Made by a program: the position numbers and the translations under genes
Notes under the pieces: generated by a model
Seen by the model: the letters and a program-made list of their open reading frames with translations, nothing else
Database searches by the model: none
Told to the model about the DNA's origin: nothing
In this document: positions 24,217 through 33,690 of the stretch, piece by piece
Layout: each line of letters starts with the position of its first letter
How positions within the stretch are numbered: position 1 is the first letter of the stretch
Source of the DNA: Dyella_B sp035503745
GTDB taxonomy: Bacteria; Pseudomonadota; Gammaproteobacteria; Xanthomonadales; Rhodanobacteraceae
Assembly (NCBI RefSeq): GCF_035503745.1
Contig: NZ_DATJTC010000005.1
Span: forward strand, 1-64,000
DNA: 64,000 nt
Direction of reading: 5' to 3'

Positions 24217-24738
24217 TCAGCCGTAGCGCGCGGGCGCCGGGTTGAGGTGTCCGCACGCCTTGCAGGTGCGCGCTTCCCTGGAGGCGTAGAAACGATCGAA
24301 CACCGGCGGAAAGTCGGTCTCGATGTTTTGCAGGGTGAAGTATTCCTCGTACAGCTTGTGGTTGCATTGCTCGCAGAACCACAGCAAGCCGTCTTTTTCG
24401 TGGGCGAGCCGGCGACGCTCGATGACCAGGCCGATCGAGTCGGGCATGCGTTGTGGCGAATGCGGTACGCGGGGCGGAAGGTAAAACAGTTCGCCGGCGC
24501 GGATGGGGATGTCGCGTGCGACGCCGTCGTCCTGTACTTTCAGCACCATCTCGCCTTCGAGTTGGTAGAAAAATTCGGGGCCCTCATCATGGTGATAATC
24601 GGTGCGGGCATTGGGGCCGCCTACGATCATCACGATGAAATCGCCGTCCACGATGCACCGGTTGCCGACCGGCGGTTTCAGTAGGTGGCGGTGTTCGCCG
24701 ATCCAGCGTTGAAGATCGAGCGGCGGCAGCAGGGACAT
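24217..24738 (-). CDS. nbaC: 3-Hydroxyanthranilate 3,4-dioxygenase
   Basis: 173 aa cupin. It opens the ring of 3-hydroxyanthranilate with oxygen, leading to quinolinate and NAD or to full degradation. The catalytic iron site is formed by His49, Glu55 (YHHDEGPEFFYQ) and His93 (PRVPHSPQ). A second, rubredoxin-like iron site is present in the C-terminus: Cys122/Cys125 (FCEQC) and Cys159/Cys162 (TCKAC), typical of the bacterial form. No other kynurenine-pathway genes lie here, so its partners must be elsewhere. Confidence 0.95.
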   Translation of the reverse strand: MSLLPPLDLQRWIGEHRHLLKPPVGNRCIVDGDFIVMIVGGPNARTDYHHDEGPEFFYQLEGEMVLKVQDDGVARDIPIRAGELFYLPPRVPHSPQRMPDSIGLVIERRRLAHEKDGLLWFCEQCNHKLYEEYFTLQNIETDFPPVFDRFYASREARTCKACGHLNPAPARYG

Positions 24739-24788
24739 GCGGCAGGTCCGGCTAACAAGGCAGCCGCCACCATAACCCCGACGGCGTG

Positions 24789-25541
24789 CTAGAGGGAAGA
24801 TGCCGCGCCCGCGACGTCGCTGACCGGCAGGAATTGCAGGAATTGACCGCCCATAAAGCTTTGTCCGTAGTCGATGACGGCGCGACGGTATTTTTCGGCG
24901 GTGAACTCGGCAACTAGGTCGGTGCGTCCGATGATCGTACCGAACAGACGCTCGAAGCTGAGGTTGCGGCCGTGGTCGGAAACTTCATTGGAAAGCAACA
25001 AGGGATGCCCGGCGGAATCCTTGCGCTGGGCCAGCAGCCACATGGCGATTTCCACGTTGCGCGCGGCATTGTAGACGCGCTGCGCGTCCAGCCCATCGAT
25101 CAGGTATTGCACGCGTTTGCCGCCGTGCGCCGCGATCAGCATGTCGCCGATGCCATAGATCAGCGTACCGACGCGGTCGCCCTGAAAGTGCGGATCGAGC
25201 GCCAGTTCCATTGCCTTGGTGTCACGTACCTCCAGGCCGGGTAGGGCGGTGTGCTCGTCAATGGCGCGGCGCACCCGCGCCATGGCTTCCTCGCGGCTGT
25301 TTGCACCGCTCTTTTTCCATTCCCCGGGGTTGCGCTTGTAGAGCTTGTCCATCAGCAGGTAGAGCGCGTCGAGGTTGTCGCGTATTTCCAGGTTGGCCAT
25401 CCGGTTGGGGTCGGACTGGATCAGTTGGCCTTTGGTCAGTTTCGAGGCGTGCACCATGTGGCCGTTGATGGCCGGGGTTGGTTTGCAGCCTGCGCAGACG
25501 AGCGCGAAAAGTACAAGGAGCCATGTTGAAAATGTTTTCAT
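24789..25541 (-). CDS. Predicted lipoprotein of unknown function
   Basis: 250 aa. The N-terminus has a type II signal with lipobox LVCAGC (Cys19), so the mature protein is membrane-anchored in the periplasm. The rest is soluble: SDPNRMANLEIRDNLDALYLLMDKLYKRN, a conserved-looking ALDPHFQGDRVGTLIYGIGDML, and a C-terminal VIDYGQSFMGGQFLQFLPVSD. I do not recognise the family. It follows parE on the minus strand after a terminator-like hairpin, so it probably has its own promoter. Confidence 0.8.
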   Translation of the reverse strand: MKTFSTWLLVLFALVCAGCKPTPAINGHMVHASKLTKGQLIQSDPNRMANLEIRDNLDALYLLMDKLYKRNPGEWKKSGANSREEAMARVRRAIDEHTALPGLEVRDTKAMELALDPHFQGDRVGTLIYGIGDMLIAAHGGKRVQYLIDGLDAQRVYNAARNVEIAMWLLAQRKDSAGHPLLLSNEVSDHGRNLSFERLFGTIIGRTDLVAEFTAEKYRRAVIDYGQSFMGGQFLQFLPVSDVAGAASSL

Positions 25542-25571
25542 GCCGTATGTGCCCGTTCATGCGCGCATACG

Positions 25572-25596
25572 AAAATGCACCGCTCGTCGCGGTGCA
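25572..25596 (-). terminator. Rho-independent terminator of parE
   Basis: AATGCACCGC and GCGGTGCATT form a 10-bp stem with loop GACGA on the minus strand, followed by TTCG, 75 bases after the parE stop. Confidence 0.75.
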
Positions 25597-25670
25597 TTGT
25601 GTCCATACTTTGATGGCGATCCTTATCGGTGTTTGCCCCGCCGTGATGAAGGCCAATGCCTACGCGGGGC

Positions 25671-27560
25671 TCAGACTTCCAGCGTGGCCAGGTCGCCTTT
25701 CTCTTCCAGCCAGTTCTTGCGATCGCCGGCGCGTTTCTTGGCCAGCAGCATGTCCATCAGCTTGGCGGTGCCGTCGCTGTCTTCCACGGTGAGCTGCACC
25801 AGCCGGCGCGTATCGGGGTAGATGGTCGACTCGCGCAATTGCGCGGGATTCATCTCACCCAGGCCCTTGAAGCGCGTGACGGTGACCTGCCCCTTGATCT
25901 TTTCGCGCTCGATGCGCTGGAGCATCGCGGTTTTTTCGTTTTCGTCCAGGCAATAGAACACCTGCTTGCCCACGTCCACGCGAAACAGCGGCGGCATCGC
26001 GACGAACACGTGCCCTTCGCGCACAAGTGCGGGGAAATGGCGCAGGAACAGCGCGCTGAGCAGGGTGGCAATGTGCAGCCCGTCGGAGTCCGCATCTGCC
26101 AGGATCACGACCTTGCCATAGCGCAGGCCGCTCAAATCGTCCTTGCCCGGATCGCAACCGATCGCCACGGCCAGGTTGTGCACTTCTTCGGATGCCAGTA
26201 CCGAGGTCGATTCCACTTCCCAGGTATTGAGAATCTTGCCGCGCAACGGAAGGATCGCCTGGAATTCCTTGTCGCGCGCCTGTTTGGCGCTACCGCCGGC
26301 CGAATCGCCTTCGACCAGGAACAGTTCGGTGCGGGTGAGGTCGGTCGCGGTGCAGTCGGCGAGTTTGCCGGGCAGGGCCGGACCCTGCGTGATTTTCTTG
26401 CGCACCACTTGCTTGGCGGCCTTCAGGCGCGCGCTGGCGCGTTCGATGGCCAACTGCGCGATGCGTTCGCCCAGATCAACGTGCTGGTTGAGCCACAGGC
26501 TGAAAGCATCGTGCACCACGCTTTCCACCAGCGCGGCCGCGTTGCGCGAGGATAGGCGTTCCTTGGTTTGTCCGGCGAACTGAGGATCCTGCAGCTTGGC
26601 CGAGAGCACGAAAGCCAGCCGTTCCCACACGTCTTCCGGCGCCAGCTTCACGCCGCGCGGAAGCAGGTTGCGGATATCGCAAAATTCGCGCACCGCGTTG
26701 GTAAGGCCCGTGCGCAGGCCGTTTACGTGCGTGCCGCCTTGCACGGTCGGGATCAGGTTGACATAGCTTTCCTGCACCAGCTCGCCTTCCGGCAGCCAGG
26801 TGAAGGCGACATCGAGGCCTTCGGTGTCGCGTGCCACATGGTGCACGAACAGGTCCGCGGGCAAGCATTCGGCGCCGTCCAGTTCGCCGCGCAGGTAGTC
26901 GCGCAGGCCGTCTTCGTAGTACCACTCGCTGACTTCGCCGCTGGCTTCATCGAGCAGCTTCACATTCAGGCCCGCGCACAGCACCGCCTTGGCGCGCAGC
27001 AGGTGCTTGAGCTTGGACAAGGAAATCTTCGGCGAGTCGAAGTATTTCGGATCGGCCCAGAAGCGCACCGTGGTGCCGGTTTTCTTTTTGGGGACACTGC
27101 CGATGGTTTCCAGCGGGCTGGCACGATCGCCGTGGGCGAAGGTCATGCGGTGTTCGCTGCCGTCGCGGCGGATGGTCACTTCCACCTTGGTCGACAGCGC
27201 GTTCACGACCGATACGCCCACGCCGTGCAGGCCGCCGGAGAAGTTGTAGTTCTTGCCGGAGAATTTGCCGCCCGCGTGCAGGCGGGTGAGGATCAGTTCG
27301 ACGCCGGGAATGCCTTCTTCGGGATGGATGTCCACCGGCATGCCGCGGCCGTCGTCGGTCACTTCCACCGAGCCGTCGCTGTGGACCACCACTTCGATGG
27401 ACTTTGCATGGCCGGCCAACGCCTCGTCGACCGAGTTGTCGATGACTTCCTGCGCCAGATGGTTCGGGCGCGTGGTGTCGGTGTACATGCCCGGACGGCG
27501 CTTGACCGGGTCAAGGCCGGAGAGGACTTCGATATCGGCGGCGTTGTAGCGACTGCTCAT
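25671..27560 (-). CDS. parE: DNA topoisomerase IV subunit B
   Basis: 629 aa. The ATPase subunit of topoisomerase IV, which separates linked daughter chromosomes. The GHKL ATPase is seen in QEVIDNSVDEALAGH (Glu/Asn binding magnesium-ATP), DDGRGMPVDI and GGLHGVGVSVVNALS. The transducer follows, then the TOPRIM domain with LVEGDSAGGSAKQ and DADSDGLHI. The C-terminus has the QLRESTIYPDTRRLVQL region and RAGDRKNWLEEKG. Length 629 and the lack of the GyrB-type insert favour ParE over GyrB. parC is not in the window. Confidence 0.95.
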   Translation of the reverse strand: MSSRYNAADIEVLSGLDPVKRRPGMYTDTTRPNHLAQEVIDNSVDEALAGHAKSIEVVVHSDGSVEVTDDGRGMPVDIHPEEGIPGVELILTRLHAGGKFSGKNYNFSGGLHGVGVSVVNALSTKVEVTIRRDGSEHRMTFAHGDRASPLETIGSVPKKKTGTTVRFWADPKYFDSPKISLSKLKHLLRAKAVLCAGLNVKLLDEASGEVSEWYYEDGLRDYLRGELDGAECLPADLFVHHVARDTEGLDVAFTWLPEGELVQESYVNLIPTVQGGTHVNGLRTGLTNAVREFCDIRNLLPRGVKLAPEDVWERLAFVLSAKLQDPQFAGQTKERLSSRNAAALVESVVHDAFSLWLNQHVDLGERIAQLAIERASARLKAAKQVVRKKITQGPALPGKLADCTATDLTRTELFLVEGDSAGGSAKQARDKEFQAILPLRGKILNTWEVESTSVLASEEVHNLAVAIGCDPGKDDLSGLRYGKVVILADADSDGLHIATLLSALFLRHFPALVREGHVFVAMPPLFRVDVGKQVFYCLDENEKTAMLQRIEREKIKGQVTVTRFKGLGEMNPAQLRESTIYPDTRRLVQLTVEDSDGTAKLMDMLLAKKRAGDRKNWLEEKGDLATLEV

Positions 27561-27643
27561 GCGGAGGTGCGGACTTCCATGGAAGTTAAGCGTGGGAGGA
27601 TGGGTTGCGCTTGGACCCAGGTCAAGCGCATGCCCTTACAGGT

Positions 27644-29443
27644 TCAAAGCGGCGCGCAATGTTTTTCCAGCCAGGCGAGGTCGGCATCCTCCACCAGCGG
27701 CGCGACAGCCGCGCGCACGGTGGCGTGGTAATCGTCCAGCCAGGCCCGCTCTTCGGGGTTCAGTAGGCCCGGCTCCAGCACGCGCCGGTCGAAGGGACAC
27801 AGGGTAAGGGTTTCGAAGGCGTAGAACTCGCCGAATTCGCTCCGCTCGGCCTCGACCACCACCGCCAGGTTTTCGTGGCGGATGCCGTGGCGTGCGGGTT
27901 TGTAGAGTCCCGGTTCGATCGAGCTGATCATGCCCGGCTCCAGCGCCACCAGCGTGCCGCCCGAAATCGGCGGGCGAATGCCGTGGGGGCCTTCATGCAC
28001 ATTGAGGAAGTAACCCACGCCGTGCCCGGTGCCGTGACCATAATCCATGCCCGAGGCCCACAAGGGCGCGCGGGCGAGGGCATCGAGTTGCGGGCCGCTG
28101 GCGCCTTTGGGAAAGCGCGCACGGGACAGGGCGATCATGCCCTTCATGACCAGGGTGGCGTCACGGCGCTGCTCGGCGGTGGTCGGGCCCAGTGCCAGCA
28201 CGCGGGTGATGTCGGTGGTGCCGCCCAGGTACTGGCCGCCGGAGTCGACCAGCAGCAGGCCGTGGCGTTGCAGGGTGTTGTGCGATTCGGGCGTGGCGCG
28301 GTAGTGCGGCAGGGCGCCGTTTTCCATGTAGCCGGCAATGGTGGAAAAGCTTTCGCCGACGAAGTCCGGCTGCGCGGAGCGTTCTTCGCGCAACAGGGTG
28401 TCCACGTCCAGTTCGGTCTGCGCCATGCCCGCCGCGAGGCGCTCTTCCAGCCGTCGGAACGCGCGCACCAGCGCCGCACCGTCGCGTCGCATGACTTCGC
28501 GGATGTGGTTCAGTTCCGTGGTGCTCTTGCAGGCCTTCAATGCTGTCGACGGATTCGCAGCCTCGATGCGCTTGGCCAAAACCCCGGCCGTCTGCAGTAC
28601 CGAGCTGACGACGCGGCCGGCGTCGAACAGCAGCGCATCGCCGGCGCCCAGTTCGCCCAGGGCACTGCCCAGGGTGGTGTAGCTGGCGACCCGGATGCCG
28701 TCGGCGGCCAGCGCGCCGACCAGGCTGTCGCTCAACTTGGCGCGGTCAACGAACAGCGTGGCCTGGCCCTCCGTCTCGACCAGCAGGTGCGCCAGGAACA
28801 CCGGATTGCATTCGACATCGCTGCCGCGCAGGTTGGTGAGCCAGGCGATGTCGTCGAGACTGGACACCAGATGATGCGTGGCGTGCTGCTTGCGCAAGGC
28901 ATTGCGCAGTTTCTCGAATTTATCGGCGCGCGGCGTACCGGCGTAGGCGAGCGGATGCTCGACCACCGGTGCCTTGGGCAGCGCGGGGCGCTCGGGCCAG
29001 ATGCTGCCAGGCAGGTCCAGATCGACGCGCAGCTTGGCTCCGGCCGCTTCCAGCAGGCGTTCGATCTGGCGCTGGGTGGCCACGGAAACGCTGTCGCCGG
29101 CCACCGCGACCACTTCGCCCTGGTGCATGTGCTGCTGCAGCCAGGTGAGATGTTCAGGGGCGTGGGCGATGCGCTGCTTCATCAGCGCAATGCCACTACC
29201 GGCAAGTTGCTGTTCGGCTTGCGAGAAGTAGCGCGAGTCGGTCCACAGCCCAGCCTCGCTGGCGGTGACGAGCAAGATACCGGCCGAACCCGTGAAACCC
29301 GACAGCCACTCGCGCGCCTGCCAGTGGGCGGGCAGGTATTCGGACAGGTGCGGATCGGCGGTGGGAACCAGGCAGGCGGCGACACCATGCTTGACCATGG
29401 CTTCGCGCAAAGCGGCTACGCGTGCGGGAATCGGGTGGCTCAT
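27644..29443 (-). CDS. Xaa-Pro aminopeptidase, long three-domain form
   Basis: 599 aa from ATG 29443 (MSHPIPARVAALR); the upstream extension to 29626 overlaps promoter sequence. A metallopeptidase of family M24B that removes an N-terminal residue before proline. Two creatinase-type N-terminal domains (to about 300) are followed by the pita-bread domain. Metal ligands are visible: LLVDSGGQYLGGTTDITR (two Asp), GHGTGHGVG (His), EPGMISSIEPGLY and ENLAVVVE (Glu). It is the long XPNPEP1-like form, about 150 residues longer than E. coli PepP. No signal peptide, so cytoplasmic. Divergent from cyoA. Confidence 0.93.
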   Translation of the reverse strand: MSHPIPARVAALREAMVKHGVAACLVPTADPHLSEYLPAHWQAREWLSGFTGSAGILLVTASEAGLWTDSRYFSQAEQQLAGSGIALMKQRIAHAPEHLTWLQQHMHQGEVVAVAGDSVSVATQRQIERLLEAAGAKLRVDLDLPGSIWPERPALPKAPVVEHPLAYAGTPRADKFEKLRNALRKQHATHHLVSSLDDIAWLTNLRGSDVECNPVFLAHLLVETEGQATLFVDRAKLSDSLVGALAADGIRVASYTTLGSALGELGAGDALLFDAGRVVSSVLQTAGVLAKRIEAANPSTALKACKSTTELNHIREVMRRDGAALVRAFRRLEERLAAGMAQTELDVDTLLREERSAQPDFVGESFSTIAGYMENGALPHYRATPESHNTLQRHGLLLVDSGGQYLGGTTDITRVLALGPTTAEQRRDATLVMKGMIALSRARFPKGASGPQLDALARAPLWASGMDYGHGTGHGVGYFLNVHEGPHGIRPPISGGTLVALEPGMISSIEPGLYKPARHGIRHENLAVVVEAERSEFGEFYAFETLTLCPFDRRVLEPGLLNPEERAWLDDYHATVRAAVAPLVEDADLAWLEKHCAPL

Positions 29444-29699
29444 CGGCGCATGGTAGCAGGGTGCCGTGTCGTTGCCGCGTGCGTGCGATGGGGTGCTTTT
29501 CGCTTGCGTTATCGCGCAGATCCCATCGCGCAGATCGATCCTTGGCACGTAGCGGGCTTGCGAACGTCGGCGAAAAAATGATAGGCGGTATCGAAAACCG
29601 CGACATCTTGTCCCTGGGCTGGTCAATGCTTGTTGCGGCGCGATATTCTATGCAGGTCGTCCCCGCGACAAATCCTATCAGCCTGTCTAAGAGTCGTTC

Positions 29700-30635
29700 G
29701 TGAACAAGCGTGCCTTTGTGTCCGCTTTGCGCTGGTCGTGCGCAAGCGTTGCCGTGTTTCTCAGCGGTTGCAGTTTGGATGTTCTCTCGCCCAAGGGCGA
29801 TATCGGGATGCAGGAAAAATCCCTGATCCTGATCGCCACGGGTTTGATGTTGGTGGTGGTGGTGCCGGTCATTGCCATGACCCTGTTCTTCGCCTGGCGT
29901 TACCGGGCGTCCAATGTCAAAGCCACCTATGCACCCAAATGGTCGCATTCCACGGCCATCGAGGCGGTGGTGTGGACCATCCCGTGCATCATCATCGCGA
30001 TCCTCGCCACGTTGACGTGGCGCACCACGCATGCGCTTGATCCGTACAAGCCGCTGCAGTCGCAGGCCAAGCCGATCACCGTGCAGGCGGTGGCGATGGA
30101 TTGGAAGTGGCTCTTCATCTATCCGGACTACGGCGTGGCCAGCGTCAACGAATTGGCGTTTCCGACGAATGTGCCGGTGCATTTTGAAATCACCTCCGAT
30201 TCGGTGATGAATGCGTTCTTCATTCCACGCCTGGGCAGCCAGATCTACGCGATGGCGGGCATGGATACGCAGCTCAACCTGATCGCGAACGAGCCGGGCC
30301 GCTACGCGGGACTGTCGTCCAATTACAGCGGCGCGGGTTTCTCGGACATGCACTTCACCGCGATCGCGACCTCGCAGCAGGGCTTCGCGGACTGGATCAA
30401 GAAGGCCAAGGCCAGCACCGGCAATCTTGACGATACGACTTACCACGCACTGGCGCAGCCAAGCGAGAAGGTGCCGGTGTCGTACTACGCCAGCGTCAGG
30501 CCGGGCCTGTTCCAGGGCATCATCAACCAGCACATGGGCGATATGTCGATGGACAAGATCGGCGCGCCGTCGCCGTCGCCTACGCAAGCGAACGCGATTC
30601 CATCGCCCAACGATCACGCCAAGGCTTCGGAGTAG
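29700..30635 (+). CDS. cyoA: Cytochrome bo quinol oxidase subunit II
   Basis: 311 aa. The start is a GTG at 29700 after AAGAG. The N-terminus is a lipoprotein signal with lipobox LSGC (Cys24), as in other CyoA proteins. Two membrane helices (about 43-63 and 83-103) follow, then a periplasmic cupredoxin domain from about 120, with VTVQAVAMDWKWLFIYPDYG. The copper-A ligands of cytochrome c oxidases are absent: the region reads SVMNAFFIPRLGSQIYAM without the Cys pair. So this accepts electrons from ubiquinol. First gene of cyoABCD, which reduces oxygen and pumps protons. Confidence 0.95.
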   Translation: MNKRAFVSALRWSCASVAVFLSGCSLDVLSPKGDIGMQEKSLILIATGLMLVVVVPVIAMTLFFAWRYRASNVKATYAPKWSHSTAIEAVVWTIPCIIIAILATLTWRTTHALDPYKPLQSQAKPITVQAVAMDWKWLFIYPDYGVASVNELAFPTNVPVHFEITSDSVMNAFFIPRLGSQIYAMAGMDTQLNLIANEPGRYAGLSSNYSGAGFSDMHFTAIATSQQGFADWIKKAKASTGNLDDTTYHALAQPSEKVPVSYYASVRPGLFQGIINQHMGDMSMDKIGAPSPSPTQANAIPSPNDHAKASE

Positions 30636-30638
30636 GCC

Positions 30639-32654
30639 ATGTTCGGAAAACTTTCTCTATCGGCCATTCCTTTCAATGAGCCGATCATCATGGGCACCCT
30701 GTTGATGGTGTGCCTGGGCGGTGCCGCACTGCTCGGCTGGGTAACCTACCAGCGCAAGTGGGGCTACCTGTGGAGCGAATGGTTCACCACGGTGGACCAC
30801 AAGCGCATTGGCGTCATGTACGTCATCATGGCGCTGGTCATGCTGCTGCGCGGCTTTGCCGACGCGCTCATGATGCGCGCCCAGCAGGCGATCGCCGCCT
30901 CCGACGCGGCCGGTTACCTGCCGCCTCACCACTACGACCAGATCTTCTCCGCGCACGGCGTGATCATGATCTTCTTCGTCGCCATGCCGTTCGTGGTGGG
31001 GTTGATGAACCTGGTGGTGCCGTTGCAGATCGGCGCGCGCGACGTGGCTTATCCGTTCCTCAACTCGCTCAGTTTCTGGCTCACCGCTTCGGGCGTGGTG
31101 CTGGTAATGCTGTCGATGTTCGTGGGCGACTTTGCCGCGACCGGCTGGCTGGCCTATCCGCCGCTGTCGGAGCTGAAGTTCAGCCCGACCGTGGGCGTGG
31201 ATTACTACATCTGGGCCCTGCAGCTGTCAGGCCTGGGTACGACGCTCAGCGGCATCAACTTCGTCGTCACCATCCTGCGCATGCGCGCACCCGGCATGAC
31301 GCTGATGAAGATGCCGGTGTTCACCTGGACGGCGCTGGTCACCAATATCCTGATCGTGGCCGCTTTCCCGGTGCTGACGGTGGCGTTGGCGTTGCTGGCG
31401 GCCGATCGTTATCTGGACATGCACTTCTTTACCAACGAGCTCGGCGGCAACGCCATGCTCTACATCAACCTGATCTGGATCTGGGGCCACCCGGAGGTGT
31501 ACATCCTGATCCTGCCGTGCTTCGGCGTGTTCTCCGAGGTCGTGTCCACGTTCTCGGGCAAGCCGCTGTTCGGCTACAAGTCGATGGTGTACGCCACGGC
31601 GGGCATCGGCGTGCTGTCCTTCGTCGTGTGGCTGCACCACTTCTTCACGATGGGCTCGGGTGCGGACGTCAATGCCTTCTTCGGCATCACGACGATGATC
31701 ATTTCGATTCCCACCGGCGTAAAGCTGTTCAACTGGCTGTTCACCATGTATCGGGGCCGCATTCGCTTCACCGTGCCGATGCTGTGGACGGTGGGCTTCA
31801 TGGTCACCTTTACCATCGGCGGCATGACCGGCGTGCTGATGGCCGTGCCGGGCGCGGACTTCGTGCTGCACAACAGCCTGTTCCTGATCGCGCACTTCCA
31901 TAACGTGATCATCGGCGGCGTGATCTTCGGCTGCATGGCCGCAATCAACTACTGGTTCCCCAAGGCGTTCGGCTTCAAGCTGGAAGAGCGCTTTGGCCGC
32001 TACTCGTTCTGGTGCTGGCTGGTCGGCTTCTACATGGCCTTCATGCCGCTGTACGTGCTGGGCCTGATGGGCATGACGCGCCGCATGAACCACTACGCCA
32101 ACCCGGCATGGCAGCCGTACCTGGTCGTGGCCGCGGTCGGCGCCGGCATTATCGCGCTGGGCATCGGCTTCACCATCCTGCAGATCGCGGTAAGCATCCG
32201 CCATCGCGCGGAGAACCGCGACCTGACCGGCGATCCGTGGGGTGGCCGCACGCTAGAGTGGTCCACCAGTTCGCCGGCGCCGTTCTACAACTTCGCCGTT
32301 GTGCCGCACATTGAAGAACTGGATCAGTTCCAGGCCGACAAGGAACACAAGCGCGCCTATCAGCTGCAGACCCAGTACGCGGACATCCATATGCCGCGCA
32401 ACACTGGCGTGGGCATCTTCATGGCGGCGTTTGGCACCGTGCTGGGTTTCGCCATGGTGTGGCATATCTGGTGGCTGGCGATTTTCGGCCTGGTCGGCAT
32501 GGTCGCTTCGTTCATCAGCCGCGCTTACGACACCGACGTGGATTACTACGTGCCGGGCGCCGAAGTGCTCAAGACCGAACGTGCACGCCTGGTGCCGCTG
32601 CGCAAGCTGATCGAAAACGTGGATCCGGCATCGGCCGGCCAGAAGGTGGCTTAA
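30639..32654 (+). CDS. cyoB: Cytochrome bo quinol oxidase subunit I
   Basis: 671 aa, about 15 membrane helices; ATG follows GGAG. The catalytic haem-copper subunit. Low-spin haem His is in FSAHGVIMIFF; the copper-B histidines and the cross-linked Tyr are in IWGHPEVYILILP; two further His are in VWLHHFFT; the high-spin haem ligand is in IAHFHNVIIGG. K- and D-channel segments appear conserved (AGVHF analogue, NFLVVP analogue LMNLVVPLQIG). Three bases separate it from cyoA. The cyoE gene for haem O is not present after cyoD. Confidence 0.97.
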   Translation: MFGKLSLSAIPFNEPIIMGTLLMVCLGGAALLGWVTYQRKWGYLWSEWFTTVDHKRIGVMYVIMALVMLLRGFADALMMRAQQAIAASDAAGYLPPHHYDQIFSAHGVIMIFFVAMPFVVGLMNLVVPLQIGARDVAYPFLNSLSFWLTASGVVLVMLSMFVGDFAATGWLAYPPLSELKFSPTVGVDYYIWALQLSGLGTTLSGINFVVTILRMRAPGMTLMKMPVFTWTALVTNILIVAAFPVLTVALALLAADRYLDMHFFTNELGGNAMLYINLIWIWGHPEVYILILPCFGVFSEVVSTFSGKPLFGYKSMVYATAGIGVLSFVVWLHHFFTMGSGADVNAFFGITTMIISIPTGVKLFNWLFTMYRGRIRFTVPMLWTVGFMVTFTIGGMTGVLMAVPGADFVLHNSLFLIAHFHNVIIGGVIFGCMAAINYWFPKAFGFKLEERFGRYSFWCWLVGFYMAFMPLYVLGLMGMTRRMNHYANPAWQPYLVVAAVGAGIIALGIGFTILQIAVSIRHRAENRDLTGDPWGGRTLEWSTSSPAPFYNFAVVPHIEELDQFQADKEHKRAYQLQTQYADIHMPRNTGVGIFMAAFGTVLGFAMVWHIWWLAIFGLVGMVASFISRAYDTDVDYYVPGAEVLKTERARLVPLRKLIENVDPASAGQKVA

Positions 32655-32657
32655 TCC

Positions 32658-33278
32658 ATGAGTACTGCAATAACCGCCAACCACGGCGACGTCGCGCACG
32701 GCGGCGCCCACGAGCATCACGACGATGGTTCCAAGACCCTGCTGGGGTTCTGGATCTACCTGATGAGCGACTGCCTGATCTTCTCGGCACTGTTCGCCTC
32801 GTTCGCCGTGCTGTGCAACGCCACCGCCGGTGGCCCGATCAGCAAAGAGCTGTTCGAGCTGCCCTATGTGCTGGGCGAAACCATGCTGCTTTTGTTCAGC
32901 AGCTTCACCTTCGGCGTGGCGATGCTGAACATGCACGCCGGCAAGCGCAACAAGGTGATCGCCTGGTTGATGATCACGTTCCTGTTCGGCGCGGGCTTCA
33001 TCGCCATGGAAGTGCACGAGTTCGCGCATCTCATCCATGAAGGTGCCGGCCCCAGCCGCAGCGCGTTCCTGTCCTCCTATTTCGTGCTGGTCGGCACGCA
33101 CGGCCTGCACGTCAGCGCGGGCCTGATCTGGATCGTGGTGATGATGCACATGGTCGGCAAGTTCGGCTTGAACGATGCCGTGCAGCGCCGCCTGTCCTGC
33201 CTGAGCCTGTTCTGGCATTTCCTGGACGTGGTCTGGATCTGCGTGTTCACCATCGTCTACCTGCGGGGAGTGCTCTGA
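32658..33278 (+). CDS. cyoC: Cytochrome bo quinol oxidase subunit III
   Basis: 206 aa with five membrane helices. It stabilises subunit I and has no redox cofactor. Family marks: KTLLGFWIYLMSDCLIFSALF at helix 1; ETMLLLFSSFTFGVAML; and the conserved Glu-bearing segment AMEVHEFAHLIHEGAGPSRSAFLS; ending with FWHFLDVVWICVFTIVYL. The N-terminus (about 30 residues) is soluble and His-rich (HGDVAHGGAHEHHDDG). Its stop overlaps the cyoD start. Confidence 0.96.
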   Translation: MSTAITANHGDVAHGGAHEHHDDGSKTLLGFWIYLMSDCLIFSALFASFAVLCNATAGGPISKELFELPYVLGETMLLLFSSFTFGVAMLNMHAGKRNKVIAWLMITFLFGAGFIAMEVHEFAHLIHEGAGPSRSAFLSSYFVLVGTHGLHVSAGLIWIVVMMHMVGKFGLNDAVQRRLSCLSLFWHFLDVVWICVFTIVYLRGVL

Positions 33279-33655
33279 TGTCGGCCCACCACAGTCATGC
33301 GCATGCCGCGGACCACGCGCATGCCGATCACGGTACGCTGAAGTCCTACGTCATCGGCTTCGCACTCTCGATCATCCTTACCCTGCTGTCGTTCGGCTGC
33401 GTGATGTCCGGTGCGGTGCCGCACCATCTGGTCATGCCGGGCATCATGGTGCTGTGCGTGGCCCAGATACTGGTGCAGCTGATCTTCTTCCTGCACCTGA
33501 GCGCCAAGCCGGGGCAACGCGACAATCTGTCGATCGGCGTGTTCACGGTGCTGATCATCGCGATCGTCGTGGTCGGCTCGCTGTGGGTGATGCACAACAT
33601 GAACATGTACATGATGCATCCGGTCTCCCACGCCATGTCGTCCAGCATCGGTTGA
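33278..33655 (+). CDS. cyoD: Cytochrome bo quinol oxidase subunit IV
   Basis: 125 aa; ATG overlaps the cyoC stop (TGATG). A small three-helix subunit that aids assembly of the copper-B site. The N-terminal 25 residues are His-rich (SAHHSHAHAADHAHADH), unusual in density and perhaps metal-binding. Then come YVIGFALSIILTLLSFGCVM, LCVAQILVQLIFFLHLSAKP and a last helix VLIIAIVVVGSLWVMHNMNMYMM. Last gene of the operon, followed by a strong terminator. Confidence 0.95.
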   Translation: MSAHHSHAHAADHAHADHGTLKSYVIGFALSIILTLLSFGCVMSGAVPHHLVMPGIMVLCVAQILVQLIFFLHLSAKPGQRDNLSIGVFTVLIIAIVVVGSLWVMHNMNMYMMHPVSHAMSSSIG

Positions 33656-33690
33656 TGCCTGTACGTTGTTGCCTGGCACACGGAGTCCCC

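Noticed and set aside
27875..29581. Plus-strand frame of 568 codons opposite the aminopeptidase
   Set aside because: The minus strand has the complete M24B metal-ligand set; the plus frame has no recognisable sequence.
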